Source: Natrialbaceae archaeon
GTDB lineage: Archaea > Halobacteriota > Halobacteria > Halobacteriales > Natrialbaceae
NCBI GenBank assembly: GCA_003559215.1
Contig: PWMF01000155.1
Coordinates: forward strand, 40,710 to 104,709
Direction: 5' to 3'
Length of the DNA stretch: 64,000 bases
Positions 53,367-63,152 of the stretch are shown here, piece after piece. A program made the translations under genes and the position numbers. Position 1 is the first letter of the stretch. Each line of letters begins with the position of its first letter. Under the pieces are notes generated by a model. It was given only the letters and a program-made list of their open reading frames with translations. It was not told the origin of the DNA and searched no databases.

Positions 53367-54146
53367 TTACCCCTCGAGCACCTCGTAGGAGACGGCGGCG
53401 TCCCGGAGCGTATCGGTGACCCGGCCGACGGCGTCGGTTGTCGCGACGGCGGTAACCGCGAGTCCGCGCTCGGCGGCGTCGACCGCGACCTCGCCGATGG
53501 CAAAGGTGACGGCGGGCTCGATCTCCGCGTCTCGGCAGGCGACGACTGCCTCGACGCCCGTCGCGACCACGAGGTCGGCGTCGTCGCAGTGGTCGGTAAC
53601 GGTCTCGGCGTCGATCTCGCGGCTACCGCCCGACCGAACCGCGGGTACCTGGAGGACGGTGACGGACCCGGGCTCGAGGTCGATAACGCCCTCGAAACTC
53701 GTGACGCCGACGTCGGTGCCGGCCTCGGCGTCGGTCGTCGCGACGCCGGTCGCCGGCCCGACTTCGCCGGGTTCGGCGTGGAGCAGGCCGTCCTCGATCG
53801 ACAGCGAGACGACGTCGCCCTCCTCGAGGCCCTCGACCGCGATTGCCGTATCCTCGCCCATCGCCCCGAGGACGTCCTCGGTGACGTGGTCGGCGAACCG
53901 CCGCACGTCGCCGGCGGCCTGAAAGAGCCAGTCGACGCCTTCCTTGGTAACCCGATACCGGGAGCGGCCCTCCTTCTCGACGAGTCCGTCGTCGACGAGT
54001 TCGCGGATGTACTCGCTTACGGCCTGGCTCGTGACGCCGACCTCCTCGGCGATCTCTCCCTGGCTGACGGCGGGCTGGCGCTCGGCGATCTGGACGAGGA
54101 TCCGAAACCGCGTCGCGGCCCGCTTGTTGTCGAGGACGTCGACCAT
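53367..54146 (-). CDS. MarR-type winged-helix regulator beside artA
   Basis: A 259-residue regulator. The N-terminal winged helix (RFRILVQIAERQPAVSQGEI, GVTSQAVSEYIRELVDDGLV) is followed by a C-terminal domain with LEEGDVVSLSIEDGLLHAEP and VGVTSFEGVIDLEPGSVTVL. The latter resembles a small-ligand-binding domain. It is divergent from archaeosortase A across 89 bp, the arrangement seen in halophiles. It may control artA, by inference. ATG 54146 chosen over one 60 bp upstream. Confidence 0.8.
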   Translation of the reverse strand: MVDVLDNKRAATRFRILVQIAERQPAVSQGEIAEEVGVTSQAVSEYIRELVDDGLVEKEGRSRYRVTKEGVDWLFQAAGDVRRFADHVTEDVLGAMGEDTAIAVEGLEEGDVVSLSIEDGLLHAEPGEVGPATGVATTDAEAGTDVGVTSFEGVIDLEPGSVTVLQVPAVRSGGSREIDAETVTDHCDDADLVVATGVEAVVACRDAEIEPAVTFAIGEVAVDAAERGLAVTAVATTDAVGRVTDTLRDAAVSYEVLEG

Positions 54147-54235
54147 ACGGGCAGTTTCCGCCAGCACGGCAAAAAAGGTACGCAGTCGTCGAGGCAACAA
54201 ACTCATGCCGGACGCGTCCGTCGAACAGGACGACG

Positions 54236-55234
54236 ATGTCCTCGCCCTCCGCGCCGTCGGCCGATGCTCTCGGAGCGCTGGCGAGCGGCGAGACGATCGC
54301 GTCGACGCTGCAGGGTACCCTGCCGATTGACGCGCTGGGCTGGATCGCGATCGCCGCCTTCGGCCTCGCGTTGCTTACCCGCTGGTCGGACGTCGCGGTT
54401 CCCGCCCGTCCGATCGCGGGAGTCGCCTGGCTGCTGTTTGGCACCTACTGGCTGACGATGGTGCCGTACTACTACTACGACGCCCAGAGCCCCCTCCAGA
54501 CGGTGCTGGCGCTCGCCGCCTTACCGCTGTGTGTTTACACCGGCTACCTGCTGTGGAACGGCCGGGAGTCGCTGTTCGTGCTGACCAAGGCCGTCGCGCT
54601 CATGGGGCTGATCTACCTGCCCGCGGAGACGATCCCGATCGTCCGGCAGTGGCTGATCGAGACGACCGCGGTCCAGACCCACTACGGGATGGAGTTGCTG
54701 GGTCACAGCCCCGGTATCAACGAGGGCGCGAACGGCTACGAGAGCCGGTTCAACTTCGACTCCGAGGAGACGGCGACCGGACGAACCACCTACATCGTGC
54801 TCGCCTGCACCGGGCTCGGGAGCATGGCAATCTTCGGCGGGCTGATCGCCGCGGTAACGGCTCCGCTTCGACGGAAGCTGACGGCGTTCGCGCTCGCGAT
54901 CGGTGTCATCTGGCTGCTAAACCTCGTCCGGAACGTCTTCATCGGCCTGGCGACCCCTCACGGCTGGTTCCAGCAGGATCTCGTCGTCTCGCTGGTGACG
55001 ACCTACATGGGCGCCGAGGAGACCCGCGTCTCTTATCTCGTCGCGCACAACTACATCTCCCAGTTGCTGGCGGTCGTCGCCCTGATCGGGGTCACCTACC
55101 TCGTCGTCAAGATTCTCCCGGAAGTCCTCGAGCCCCTCGAGGAGGTGCTGTTCGTACTGACCGGAACCGAGTACGACCTCGAGACGGACCTCAATCCGGA
55201 CGTTCGGACCGATGGCGGTTCTCGAGACCCATGA
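54236..55234 (+). CDS. artA: Archaeosortase A
   Basis: A 332-residue integral membrane cysteine transpeptidase with about eight helices. It removes the PGF-CTERM segment of S-layer and other surface proteins and attaches them to lipid. Catalytic triad: Cys191 (VLACTGLGS), Arg232 (LVRNVFIG) and Arg264/His271 (EETRVSYLVAHNYISQ), matching the Haloferax volcanii enzyme. The substrate S-layer protein is not in this window. Stop overlaps the phosphoesterase start. Confidence 0.93.
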   Translation: MSSPSAPSADALGALASGETIASTLQGTLPIDALGWIAIAAFGLALLTRWSDVAVPARPIAGVAWLLFGTYWLTMVPYYYYDAQSPLQTVLALAALPLCVYTGYLLWNGRESLFVLTKAVALMGLIYLPAETIPIVRQWLIETTAVQTHYGMELLGHSPGINEGANGYESRFNFDSEETATGRTTYIVLACTGLGSMAIFGGLIAAVTAPLRRKLTAFALAIGVIWLLNLVRNVFIGLATPHGWFQQDLVVSLVTTYMGAEETRVSYLVAHNYISQLLAVVALIGVTYLVVKILPEVLEPLEEVLFVLTGTEYDLETDLNPDVRTDGGSRDP

Positions 55235-55950
55235 CCGACGGCGTCGACGTCCCCTTCGAACTGGACGATCGAGGGGTCTATTTTCCCCGCGCCGAGACCC
55301 TCGTCCTCGCCGACCTCCACCTCGGACGCGGCGCCGCCTCGAGGGTCCAGGCACCGATCGGCGGCGAGGAAGACGTCGGCGACAGGCTCGAGACGCTGCT
55401 GGACGTCCGGAACCCCACAACGGTCGTCGTCGCCGGCGATCTGCTGCACTCGTTTTCCCGAGTCCCTCGCGGCGTCGAACGATCGATCACCCGGCTCGTC
55501 GACAGCGTCGAGGCCGCCGGTGCCTCGCTGGTCGTTACGCCCGGTAACCACGATACGCTGCTCGAGTCGGTGTTCGACGGCGAGACGTCCTCGGCCTACC
55601 GGCTGGCCGACGGGGAGACGGTCGTCTGTCACGGCCACGAGTCGGTCACGGAGGACGTCCGCGACGCGACGCGGTACGTCATCGGACACGAGCATCCGTC
55701 GATCGAGATCAACGGGCGAAAACGGCCCTGCGCGCTGTACGATCCCGGCGGCGACGGCCGCACGGCGTCCCTGATTCTTCCGGCGTTTACCCGGCTCGCG
55801 GGCGGCCGAACCGTCAATCGACTCCGCTCGAGCGACCTACAGTCGCCGCTGGTCGGCGACCTCGACGACTACTACCCGGCCGTCTACGACCCCTCGAGCG
55901 CCAGCACGCTGTGGTTTCCACCGCTGGGAGAGTCACGCCGACTTCTCTGA
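55231..55950 (+). CDS. Metallophosphoesterase
   Basis: A 239-residue calcineurin-like phosphoesterase. The ligands are in TLVLADLHLGRGAA (DxH), VVVAGDLLHSFSRV (GDxxH), TPGNHDTLLES (GNHD) and VCHGHE plus YVIGHEHPS (GHxH). Such archaeal proteins act as Icc-type nucleases or nucleotide phosphatases. Start overlaps artA by ATGA, so the two are coupled. Its link with surface sorting is unclear. Confidence 0.85.
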   Translation: MTDGVDVPFELDDRGVYFPRAETLVLADLHLGRGAASRVQAPIGGEEDVGDRLETLLDVRNPTTVVVAGDLLHSFSRVPRGVERSITRLVDSVEAAGASLVVTPGNHDTLLESVFDGETSSAYRLADGETVVCHGHESVTEDVRDATRYVIGHEHPSIEINGRKRPCALYDPGGDGRTASLILPAFTRLAGGRTVNRLRSSDLQSPLVGDLDDYYPAVYDPSSASTLWFPPLGESRRLL

Positions 55951-55988
55951 CTGGTAGTATAAAATTAAAAGACTGTATCCATGGGAAT

Positions 55989-55997
55989 ACATATATC
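55989..55997 (+). promoter_or_regulatory. TATA box of the zinc-ribbon membrane gene
   Basis: ACATATATC lies about 30 bp before the ATG at 56025, in an AT-rich gap. The spacing suits an archaeal leaderless promoter. Confidence 0.45.
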
Positions 55998-56024
55998 TGG
56001 TCGCACATATGCTTCGATAGCAAG

Positions 56025-56426
56025 ATGGCCGAACGCGTGGAACCCCATCCGGTCGTGGATCGACTCGTCTGCCCGAACTGTCCGGCGGACTACCCGACGC
56101 CGTTCTCGAGGCGGCACATCAGCTGCCGGCGCTGCGGAACCGAGTTCCTGGCGCCGGACGAGGCCCGCAACGAGGACAGCGGCCCCGAGAGTCAGTTCGA
56201 AGACGACGCTGGGACGGGTCTCGAGACGGATCGACGGGCGGACGATGGGGACGGAGAGCGGACGGGTCGGTACCTCCAGCTGATTCGAACGAGCGCACCG
56301 GCGATCGCGTTCGGGTTCAACGGCGTCGCGCTCGGGTTCTGGATCGCCGGCGTCGCCTCCTTCGAGGTCGCCGTGATGAGTGTGTTGCTCGTAACGAACG
56401 GCGTCGTGTTTCGGGACCGGCTGTGA
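56025..56426 (+). CDS. Zinc-ribbon protein with C-terminal membrane hairpin
   Basis: A 133-residue protein. The N-terminal zinc ribbon is RLVCPNCPADYPTPFSRRHI followed by SCRRCGTEF. An acidic linker and two hydrophobic segments (IRTSAPAIAFGFNGVALGF, GVASFEVAVMSVLLVTNG) follow. No function is known. Its promoter and start are plausible. It converges with a flavoprotein gene 17 bp away. Confidence 0.6.
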   Translation: MAERVEPHPVVDRLVCPNCPADYPTPFSRRHISCRRCGTEFLAPDEARNEDSGPESQFEDDAGTGLETDRRADDGDGERTGRYLQLIRTSAPAIAFGFNGVALGFWIAGVASFEVAVMSVLLVTNGVVFRDRL

Positions 56427-56442
56427 CTCGGGACCGATCCCT

Positions 56443-57729
56443 CTATAGGTCTTCTATCGCTGCCTTGGCCGCGAGGCGGCCGCTCTTCATCGCACCCTGT
56501 ATCGACGACCACTGGGTGTAGTCGCCCGCCAGGTAGACCGGGCCGTCAGGGTCGCGAGGGTCGGGCAGTCGGTCGCGAAACCCCGGGGGCTGGGCGAACT
56601 GGGCGAATTCGATTCGGTCGGTTCGTTGGGTTTCGAGGGCGTCGAACCGTCGATCGGGGTACCACGACTCGAGGGTTTCGCGGCTGATCGCCTCGAGTTC
56701 CGCGTCGCTTTCCTCGCGCTCACCGAGGTAGGTCGCGCTGATCAGCTCGGCGCCGTCGGGGGCGTACTCGGGGGCGACCGCGCTGTGAGGGACGATCTGG
56801 TTCGGACCCTCGTCGACCGTGTTGAGCAGGAGCCGGCCCCCGCTTTCGAGGTCGGTCCCACCGGGCAGCTCGTAGTACTGGGTGACGCAGGACCGGGCGT
56901 CGGTCGGGATCGACTCGACGCCCGTCAGCTCCCGCGCCGCGGGTGGGTCAGTCGCGACCACGACCGCGTCGGCCTCGTACTCGCGGTTGGGCGTGGTGAC
57001 CGTCGCCGCCTCCCCGTCCCCACCTTCGGCCGAGACGTCCGTCACCTCGGTCTCGAGTCGGATGCTGGCGCCGGCGTCCCGGGCGTGCTGGGCCAGCTGG
57101 GCCGGAATCGCGGCCATCCCGGTTGCAGGTACGGCCGCCCGACTCGTCAGCAGCGTTCGGAACGTGTACTCGAAGACGCGACTCGAGGTCGACAGCGACC
57201 GGTCGAGTGTGATTCCGCCGTAGAACGGAGCGACGAAGTTCTCGACGAATCGCTCCGAGAACCCTCGCTCGCGGAGATAGTCCTCGATCGTCGCGTCCGG
57301 TCCGGAACGCTCGAGGATCGCCTCGGGATCGTAGCGGGCGAGGTCCAGCGCCAACCGGACGACCCGAAGCTTGTCGCCGATCGAGACGTCCGTGTTCGAC
57401 AGGGTTGCGGGCAGCGCCCGCGGGTTCCGGATGGGGTCCGAGAGCGTCGACCGGTGGCCTGGGCGTGCCAGACACGCTCCCGACGCGAACCGACGCAGGT
57501 CGAGCCGTTCGAGGTCCAGCTCCCGCCGGACGGCGGGATACGATGGAAACACTACCTGAAATCCGCGATCGAACCGAAAGCCGTCCTGCTCCTGGGTCCA
57601 CACTCGCCCACCGACGTTCTCGGCCCGTTCGAACAACGTTACGTCCAGTCCAGCACCGGCCAGGTGCCGTGCTGCGACGAGTCCAGCGAGTCCGCCGCCG
57701 GCGACGGCGGCTCGCGGCATCTGAGTCAT
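56443..57729 (-). CDS. Phytoene-desaturase/amine-oxidase-like flavoprotein
   Basis: A 428-residue FAD protein. The dinucleotide motif AAVAGGGLAGLVAARHLAGA is near the start, with DVTLFERAENVGGRVWTQEQ next. FDRGFQVVFPSYPAVRRELD and the C-terminal GPVYLAGDYTQWSSIQGAMK are typical of the amine-oxidase/carotenoid-desaturase clan. Substrate unknown. An internal ATG nine bases in is equally possible as start. Distinct from the flavoprotein at 51935. Confidence 0.83.
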   Translation of the reverse strand: MTQMPRAAVAGGGLAGLVAARHLAGAGLDVTLFERAENVGGRVWTQEQDGFRFDRGFQVVFPSYPAVRRELDLERLDLRRFASGACLARPGHRSTLSDPIRNPRALPATLSNTDVSIGDKLRVVRLALDLARYDPEAILERSGPDATIEDYLRERGFSERFVENFVAPFYGGITLDRSLSTSSRVFEYTFRTLLTSRAAVPATGMAAIPAQLAQHARDAGASIRLETEVTDVSAEGGDGEAATVTTPNREYEADAVVVATDPPAARELTGVESIPTDARSCVTQYYELPGGTDLESGGRLLLNTVDEGPNQIVPHSAVAPEYAPDGAELISATYLGEREESDAELEAISRETLESWYPDRRFDALETQRTDRIEFAQFAQPPGFRDRLPDPRDPDGPVYLAGDYTQWSSIQGAMKSGRLAAKAAIEDL

Positions 57730-57798
57730 ATCCGGTCGTTGGGAACCGAGACGGAAAGTCGTACCCGTCGCGGTCGCCGGGAGTTCCGGTCGAGCCCG

Positions 57799-57936
57799 TC
57801 AGATATCCGTCAGCAGCCGGAGGACAACTCCAGCCAGAACCACCGGAATGCCGATCGCGGCGGTGATGAACGGGGGTACCGGGACTAACAGCAGTGCGAC
57901 ACCGAGCAGGGCGATGATCGTCGAAACTCTGACCAT
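57799..57936 (-). CDS. Small two-helix membrane protein (45 aa)
   Basis: A 45-residue very hydrophobic protein, MVRVSTIIALLGVALLLVPV then PPFITAAIGIPVVLAGVVLR. Two helices are joined by a short PVPP turn. The start follows a plausible gap of about 120 bp to the divergent MBL gene. Small membrane proteins like this recur in halophilic genomes. No function. Confidence 0.55.
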   Translation of the reverse strand: MVRVSTIIALLGVALLLVPVPPFITAAIGIPVVLAGVVLRLLTDI

Positions 57937-58053
57937 ACCGTTTCGTGGGGATCCCGACGGGTACCGCTGTGGCAGGCATCTCCAGCGAGCGTGTCGATTC
58001 GACCGGAGACAGAGAGGGCATATTCCTAACTTCCAACCGACCGTAGGGGCGGT

Positions 58054-58845
58054 ATGGTCGACGCGACACTCACGCCGATCGAGCGCGGAACGATCACGAC
58101 CGACTTCAACCACATCCTCGAGGGTCATACGATGGGATCGGCCACTGACCCGAACCCCGAGACGACGATGGGCGACGGCCCCGTCTACAACGTCGTGATC
58201 GACCATCCCGAGGCGACGATCCTCTGGGACACCGGCTCCCATCCCGAGGCCGATTCGGGCCACTGGCCCGCGGAGCTGTACGCGGCCTTCGAGCATACCG
58301 GGCTCCGTCCGCTTGAGGACGACCTCGAGACGGCCGGTTACGCGCTCGAGGATATCGACTGCGTGATTCAGAGCCACCTCCATCTCGATCACGCCACCGG
58401 GCTGTACGCCTTCGAAGGGACCGATGTGCCGATCTTCGTCCACGAGCGGGAGCTGAAACACGCCTACTACAGCGCCAAGACCGACGCCGGCGACGGGGCC
58501 TACCTCGCGGGCGACTTCGACCGGGAGCTGAACTGGGAGGTCGTCCACGGCGAGCGCGAGCAGCGCTTTCGCGACCTCGAGCTCGTCCACCTGCCGGGTC
58601 ACACGCCGGGTCTGCTCGGGGTTCGTCTCGAGCTCGCGGACGCGGGCACCGTCCTGATCGCGGGCGACCAGGCATACGTCCGGGAGAACTACGAGACCGA
58701 ACACCCGATGGGCGGGAGTCTGCTGTGGTGCAAGCGCTCCTGGTTCGAAAGCCACCGGCTGCTCGAGGAAGAGGAGAGGCGCCACGACGCCACGATCGTC
58801 TGTGGGCACGACGAACGCGACCTCGAGGCGTTGCGGGGGCTGTAG
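58054..58845 (+). CDS. MBL-fold metallo-hydrolase (AHL-lactonase-like)
   Basis: A 263-residue metallo-beta-lactamase-fold enzyme. Zinc ligands: HLHLDH (His108, His110, Asp112, His113), VHLPGHTPGLLGVRL, and ADQAY-like IAGDQAYV plus VCGHDERDL. The order and length resemble N-acyl homoserine lactonase-type hydrolases. The natural substrate is unknown and quorum-sensing activity is not implied. Its end is directly followed by a truncated DUF368 frame. Confidence 0.86.
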   Translation: MVDATLTPIERGTITTDFNHILEGHTMGSATDPNPETTMGDGPVYNVVIDHPEATILWDTGSHPEADSGHWPAELYAAFEHTGLRPLEDDLETAGYALEDIDCVIQSHLHLDHATGLYAFEGTDVPIFVHERELKHAYYSAKTDAGDGAYLAGDFDRELNWEVVHGEREQRFRDLELVHLPGHTPGLLGVRLELADAGTVLIAGDQAYVRENYETEHPMGGSLLWCKRSWFESHRLLEEEERRHDATIVCGHDERDLEALRGL

Positions 58846-58849
58846 CACG

Positions 58850-59365
58850 CTGACGTCGTTCGCGTTCGGTATCAGCGGTGTGACGGCAGCCGGGGATGGC
58901 GGGAGCCTCCCGATCGTGTTTTTCGCCGGAGCGATCGCGGTCTCGGCGATGGTGCTCCCGGGGAGCTCCGGCGCGGCGTTTCTCTACGTTCTGGGCCAGT
59001 ACCAGTATCTGATGGCGTCGCTGAACGACTTTTTGGACGCCCTCGCCGCGGTTCCCAGAGGTGGCGGCGTCGGTCCCGTGATCGACACCGGTCCCGTCAT
59101 CGCCGCCTTCGTGATCGGGGCCGTCATCGGACTGCTGACGATGGCCAGGACGGTGAAGTGGACGCTCGAGCGCTACCGCGTCGCGTTGCTCGTCTTCCTG
59201 GTCGGGCTGATGGTCGGCGCCCTGTGGCTCCCCGTCGAACAGGCCGTCGCCGAGACGATCCCCCGGACGCCGGGACGGGTCGCCGCAATCGCCCTCGCGG
59301 TCGCCGTCGGCGCCGGCGCGGTGTTCGTCCTCGATCGACGGACGGAGTCCCTCGAGTACGCATAG
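58850..59365 (+). pseudogene. 5'-truncated DUF368 membrane protein gene
   Basis: About 170 codons matching the C-terminal half of haloarchaeal DUF368 proteins (usually about 300 residues). Segments: LPIVFFAGAIAVSAMVLPGS, SGAAFLYVLGQYQYLMASLN, GPVIAAFVIGAVIGLLTMAR and RYRVALLVFLVGLMVGALWL. The first half, including the GAADAVPGVSGGT start, is missing: the frame runs straight into the MBL gene's 3' end. No start codon in a proper context. Looks like a deletion relic. Confidence 0.6.
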
Positions 59366-59799
59366 CGAGCGTTCGACGTCGAGTCCGAACGGACCGATTC
59401 GCTTACGTAAACGGGCGCATGGAACGTCCGGCCTCGAGTCTGCAGTATCGGCCAACCGCCACTGGGTGGGACTGAAAGGAACCAGGGGCTTTCGGGGTGA
59501 TACCGACGGGTAGCAGGTCCTGCTGACACGAACACAGGGGTTCGCCACGCCCTCCCCAGCCGATTCGCTCACGTTGTTCGCTCATCCCTCGCGCGGGATC
59601 GCCGACCGCCTCGCTTGCGCTCGGTCGATCGACAGCGCACGCCACCGCAGGAAGAACGATGGGACCGAGTTCGGTCCGACGACTGGTTCACGGTTCACTT
59701 GTCTGTGCCGCGAGTTCCGAGGTTCCGGAACCCTCCTCAGGATCGACGTCCCGGTCTCGAGGGCGGCGTTCCACCGAGCGCCTCGAGACGCGATCCGAG
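59366..59799. other. Gene-free region after the truncated DUF368 gene
   Basis: 434 bp without a credible gene. It contains GGGTGGGACTGAAAGG at 59464-59479. From memory this motif recurs at the right ends of haloarchaeal IS200/IS605-type TnpB elements. Around it GCCAACCGCC and GCAGGTCCTGC-like pieces are present. No transposase remains. The relic status is a suggestion. Confidence 0.3.
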
Positions 59800-60087
59800 T
59801 CAGATTTCGTCGACGAGGTCCGCGAAGTCGTCGGTGTCCTTGATCGCCATCGTCTGGGCGTCGAGGCCGTGTCGGTGCAGCGTCAGCGCGGCCTTGTACG
59901 CCGCGTCCTGGTCGGGCGCCTCGAAGATGACGAGGAAATCGTGCTCGCCGAGCATCGCGTAGGAGTCTTTGAGCGTGGTGTCGTGTTCCTCGAACTCCGT
60001 CCGGATCTCCCCCCAGATCGAGGCGAGTTCCTGCATGTTCTGAACGTCCCGGTCGGCAAGCTCTACGACGGACGCGAACGTTGGCAT
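59800..60087 (-). CDS. GYD domain-containing protein
   Basis: A 95-residue dimeric alpha/beta-barrel protein with the GYD pattern: MPTFASVVELADRDVQNMQE, EHDTTLKDSYAMLGEHDFLV and DAAYKAALTLHRHGLDAQTM. The D(Y/F)AMLGEHDFLV segment corresponds to the GYD motif region. Small ferredoxin-like-fold proteins of unknown role. The ATG at 60087 fits family length. Divergent from pyruvate kinase. Confidence 0.82.
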   Translation of the reverse strand: MPTFASVVELADRDVQNMQELASIWGEIRTEFEEHDTTLKDSYAMLGEHDFLVIFEAPDQDAAYKAALTLHRHGLDAQTMAIKDTDDFADLVDEI

Positions 60088-60205
60088 ACACGGAAGGAAG
60101 CACGAATGTCGGAAAACCGTTCCCGTGGCACATGACGGGTTGGAGATAAACTCGAGACCGAGTAAACCACGCAGCTTTTTAGCGGTGCTCGCGCTATCAG
60201 GGGAC

Positions 60206-61965
<1,760 letters not shown>

Positions 61966-61966
<1 letters not shown>

Positions 61967-62047
61967 TACGGATTGCTGTAACGATTTGCCGGCGCAACCG
62001 CGACCCGGGCGGCGGTTGCGCCGGAACTGACTTACAGCAAACCGTAT
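61966..62047. repeat. 82-nt palindromic element
   Basis: Outer arms ATACGGATTGCTGTAA (61966-61981) and TTACAGCAAACCGTAT (62032-62047) pair over 15 of 16 bases. Inner arms CCGGCGCAACCGC (61989-62001) and GCGGTTGCGCCGG (62012-62024) pair perfectly. A 7x7 internal loop and a 10-nt loop separate them. It begins at the pyk stop codon, without a T-run. It may be an intergenic repeat family member or a mobile-element remnant. Confidence 0.7.
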
Positions 62048-62094
62048 GAGCCGACGACCACGGGTTTTTGACCGCGGCGCTCCAACCGCGACGC

Positions 62095-62448
62095 ATGGCA
62101 GGTGACGCCCCCGGCGACCGACGCGAGGGAGACGACGGAACACGGGAGCGGCCGACGGCGGGGTCGAGCGACGAGCGGACGACGGTGCGGAACGTCCGGG
62201 ACACCACCGACGTCGAACCGGTCCGCAGCGGCGACCGCGATCGAATCCCGATCGACCTCTCGAGCTACGATAGCGCCGACACCGACGCAGGCGAGGACGA
62301 AGTCGAGGAGGACGACCCCTACGCGCCCGAACCGAGTTCGGCGCCGATCGAACGCGGCGATCCGGACCTCGAGAACGCGGTCTTCGTCGTGCTGGGAGCG
62401 ATCGCGATGCTTCTCGTGATCGTCCGTGTCGTCTCACTGCCCTTCTGA
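62095..62448 (+). CDS. Acidic protein with C-terminal membrane helix
   Basis: A 117-residue protein. The N-terminal 90 residues are disordered and acidic (MAGDAPGDRREGDDGTRERP, EVEEDDPYAPEPSSAPIERG), followed by a single helix NAVFVVLGAIAMLLVIVRVV at the end. This tail-anchored shape, just before nfeD, suggests a link with the NfeD/stomatin pair 43 bp downstream, by position only. Confidence 0.55.
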   Translation: MAGDAPGDRREGDDGTRERPTAGSSDERTTVRNVRDTTDVEPVRSGDRDRIPIDLSSYDSADTDAGEDEVEEDDPYAPEPSSAPIERGDPDLENAVFVVLGAIAMLLVIVRVVSLPF

Positions 62449-62490
62449 GCCCACTAAACATTTAATCACGGCGAGACCTTAGCATCGGGC

Positions 62491-63093
62491 ATGATCGAAG
62501 TTTTCTTCGAGAACATGCCCTTCGTGTTGCTGGCGACGGGTCTCGTGTTGATGGGGCTCGAGGCGCTGTCGCCGGGGGCCCACCTCATCGTCATCGGCAT
62601 CGCCTTGGTCGGTGCGGGACTTATCGGGATGCTGTTCCCACCAGCGGCGAACCTGCTGGTGCTAGCGGGGCTGACCCTGGCGATCGGCCTCGTCGCGACC
62701 TACATCTACCGCGAGTTCGACTTCTACGGCGGGAAGGGGACCGCCCAGACCTCCGATTCGGAGTCGCTGGCCGGGACGACGGGCTACGTCACCGAGACTG
62801 TCACCAACCGCGGCGGCGAGGTCAAACTCGACCAGGGCGGGTTCGCCCCCTACTACAGCGCCCGGACCTCGAGCGGAACCATCGAGGAAGGCGAGGAGGT
62901 CATCGTCCTCGATCCCGGCGGCGGCAACGTCCTGACCGTCGAGTCGCTGGGCTCGATCGGCGAGGACGAGATCGACCGGGCGCTCGCCCGCGACTCGTCG
63001 AGCCACGAGGAGCCGGCGGTCGACGAAACCGGGTCCGCGGAATCGAGCGCCGACGAGTCGGTACGCGAGCGGGAGACCGAGAAGTCGGGCTGA
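62491..63093 (+). CDS. NfeD family membrane protein
   Basis: A 200-residue NfeD-like protein. Two to three N-terminal helices (MPFVLLATGLVLMGLEALSP, HLIVIGIALVGAGLIGMLFP) precede an OB-fold-like soluble domain (LAGTTGYVTETVTNRGGEVK, EEGEEVIVLDPGGGNVLTVE). It partners with stomatin-like SPFH proteins, as in the next gene 59 bp downstream. The acidic C-terminal tail is haloarchaeal. A TATA-like TTTAATC lies about 30 bp before the ATG. Confidence 0.85.
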   Translation: MIEVFFENMPFVLLATGLVLMGLEALSPGAHLIVIGIALVGAGLIGMLFPPAANLLVLAGLTLAIGLVATYIYREFDFYGGKGTAQTSDSESLAGTTGYVTETVTNRGGEVKLDQGGFAPYYSARTSSGTIEEGEEVIVLDPGGGNVLTVESLGSIGEDEIDRALARDSSSHEEPAVDETGSAESSADESVRERETEKSG

Positions 63094-63152
63094 TCGACTG
63101 CGATATGTTGACTGGGGGAACGTTTTTCCCCTCACCGCCGTAAGATCGACGT

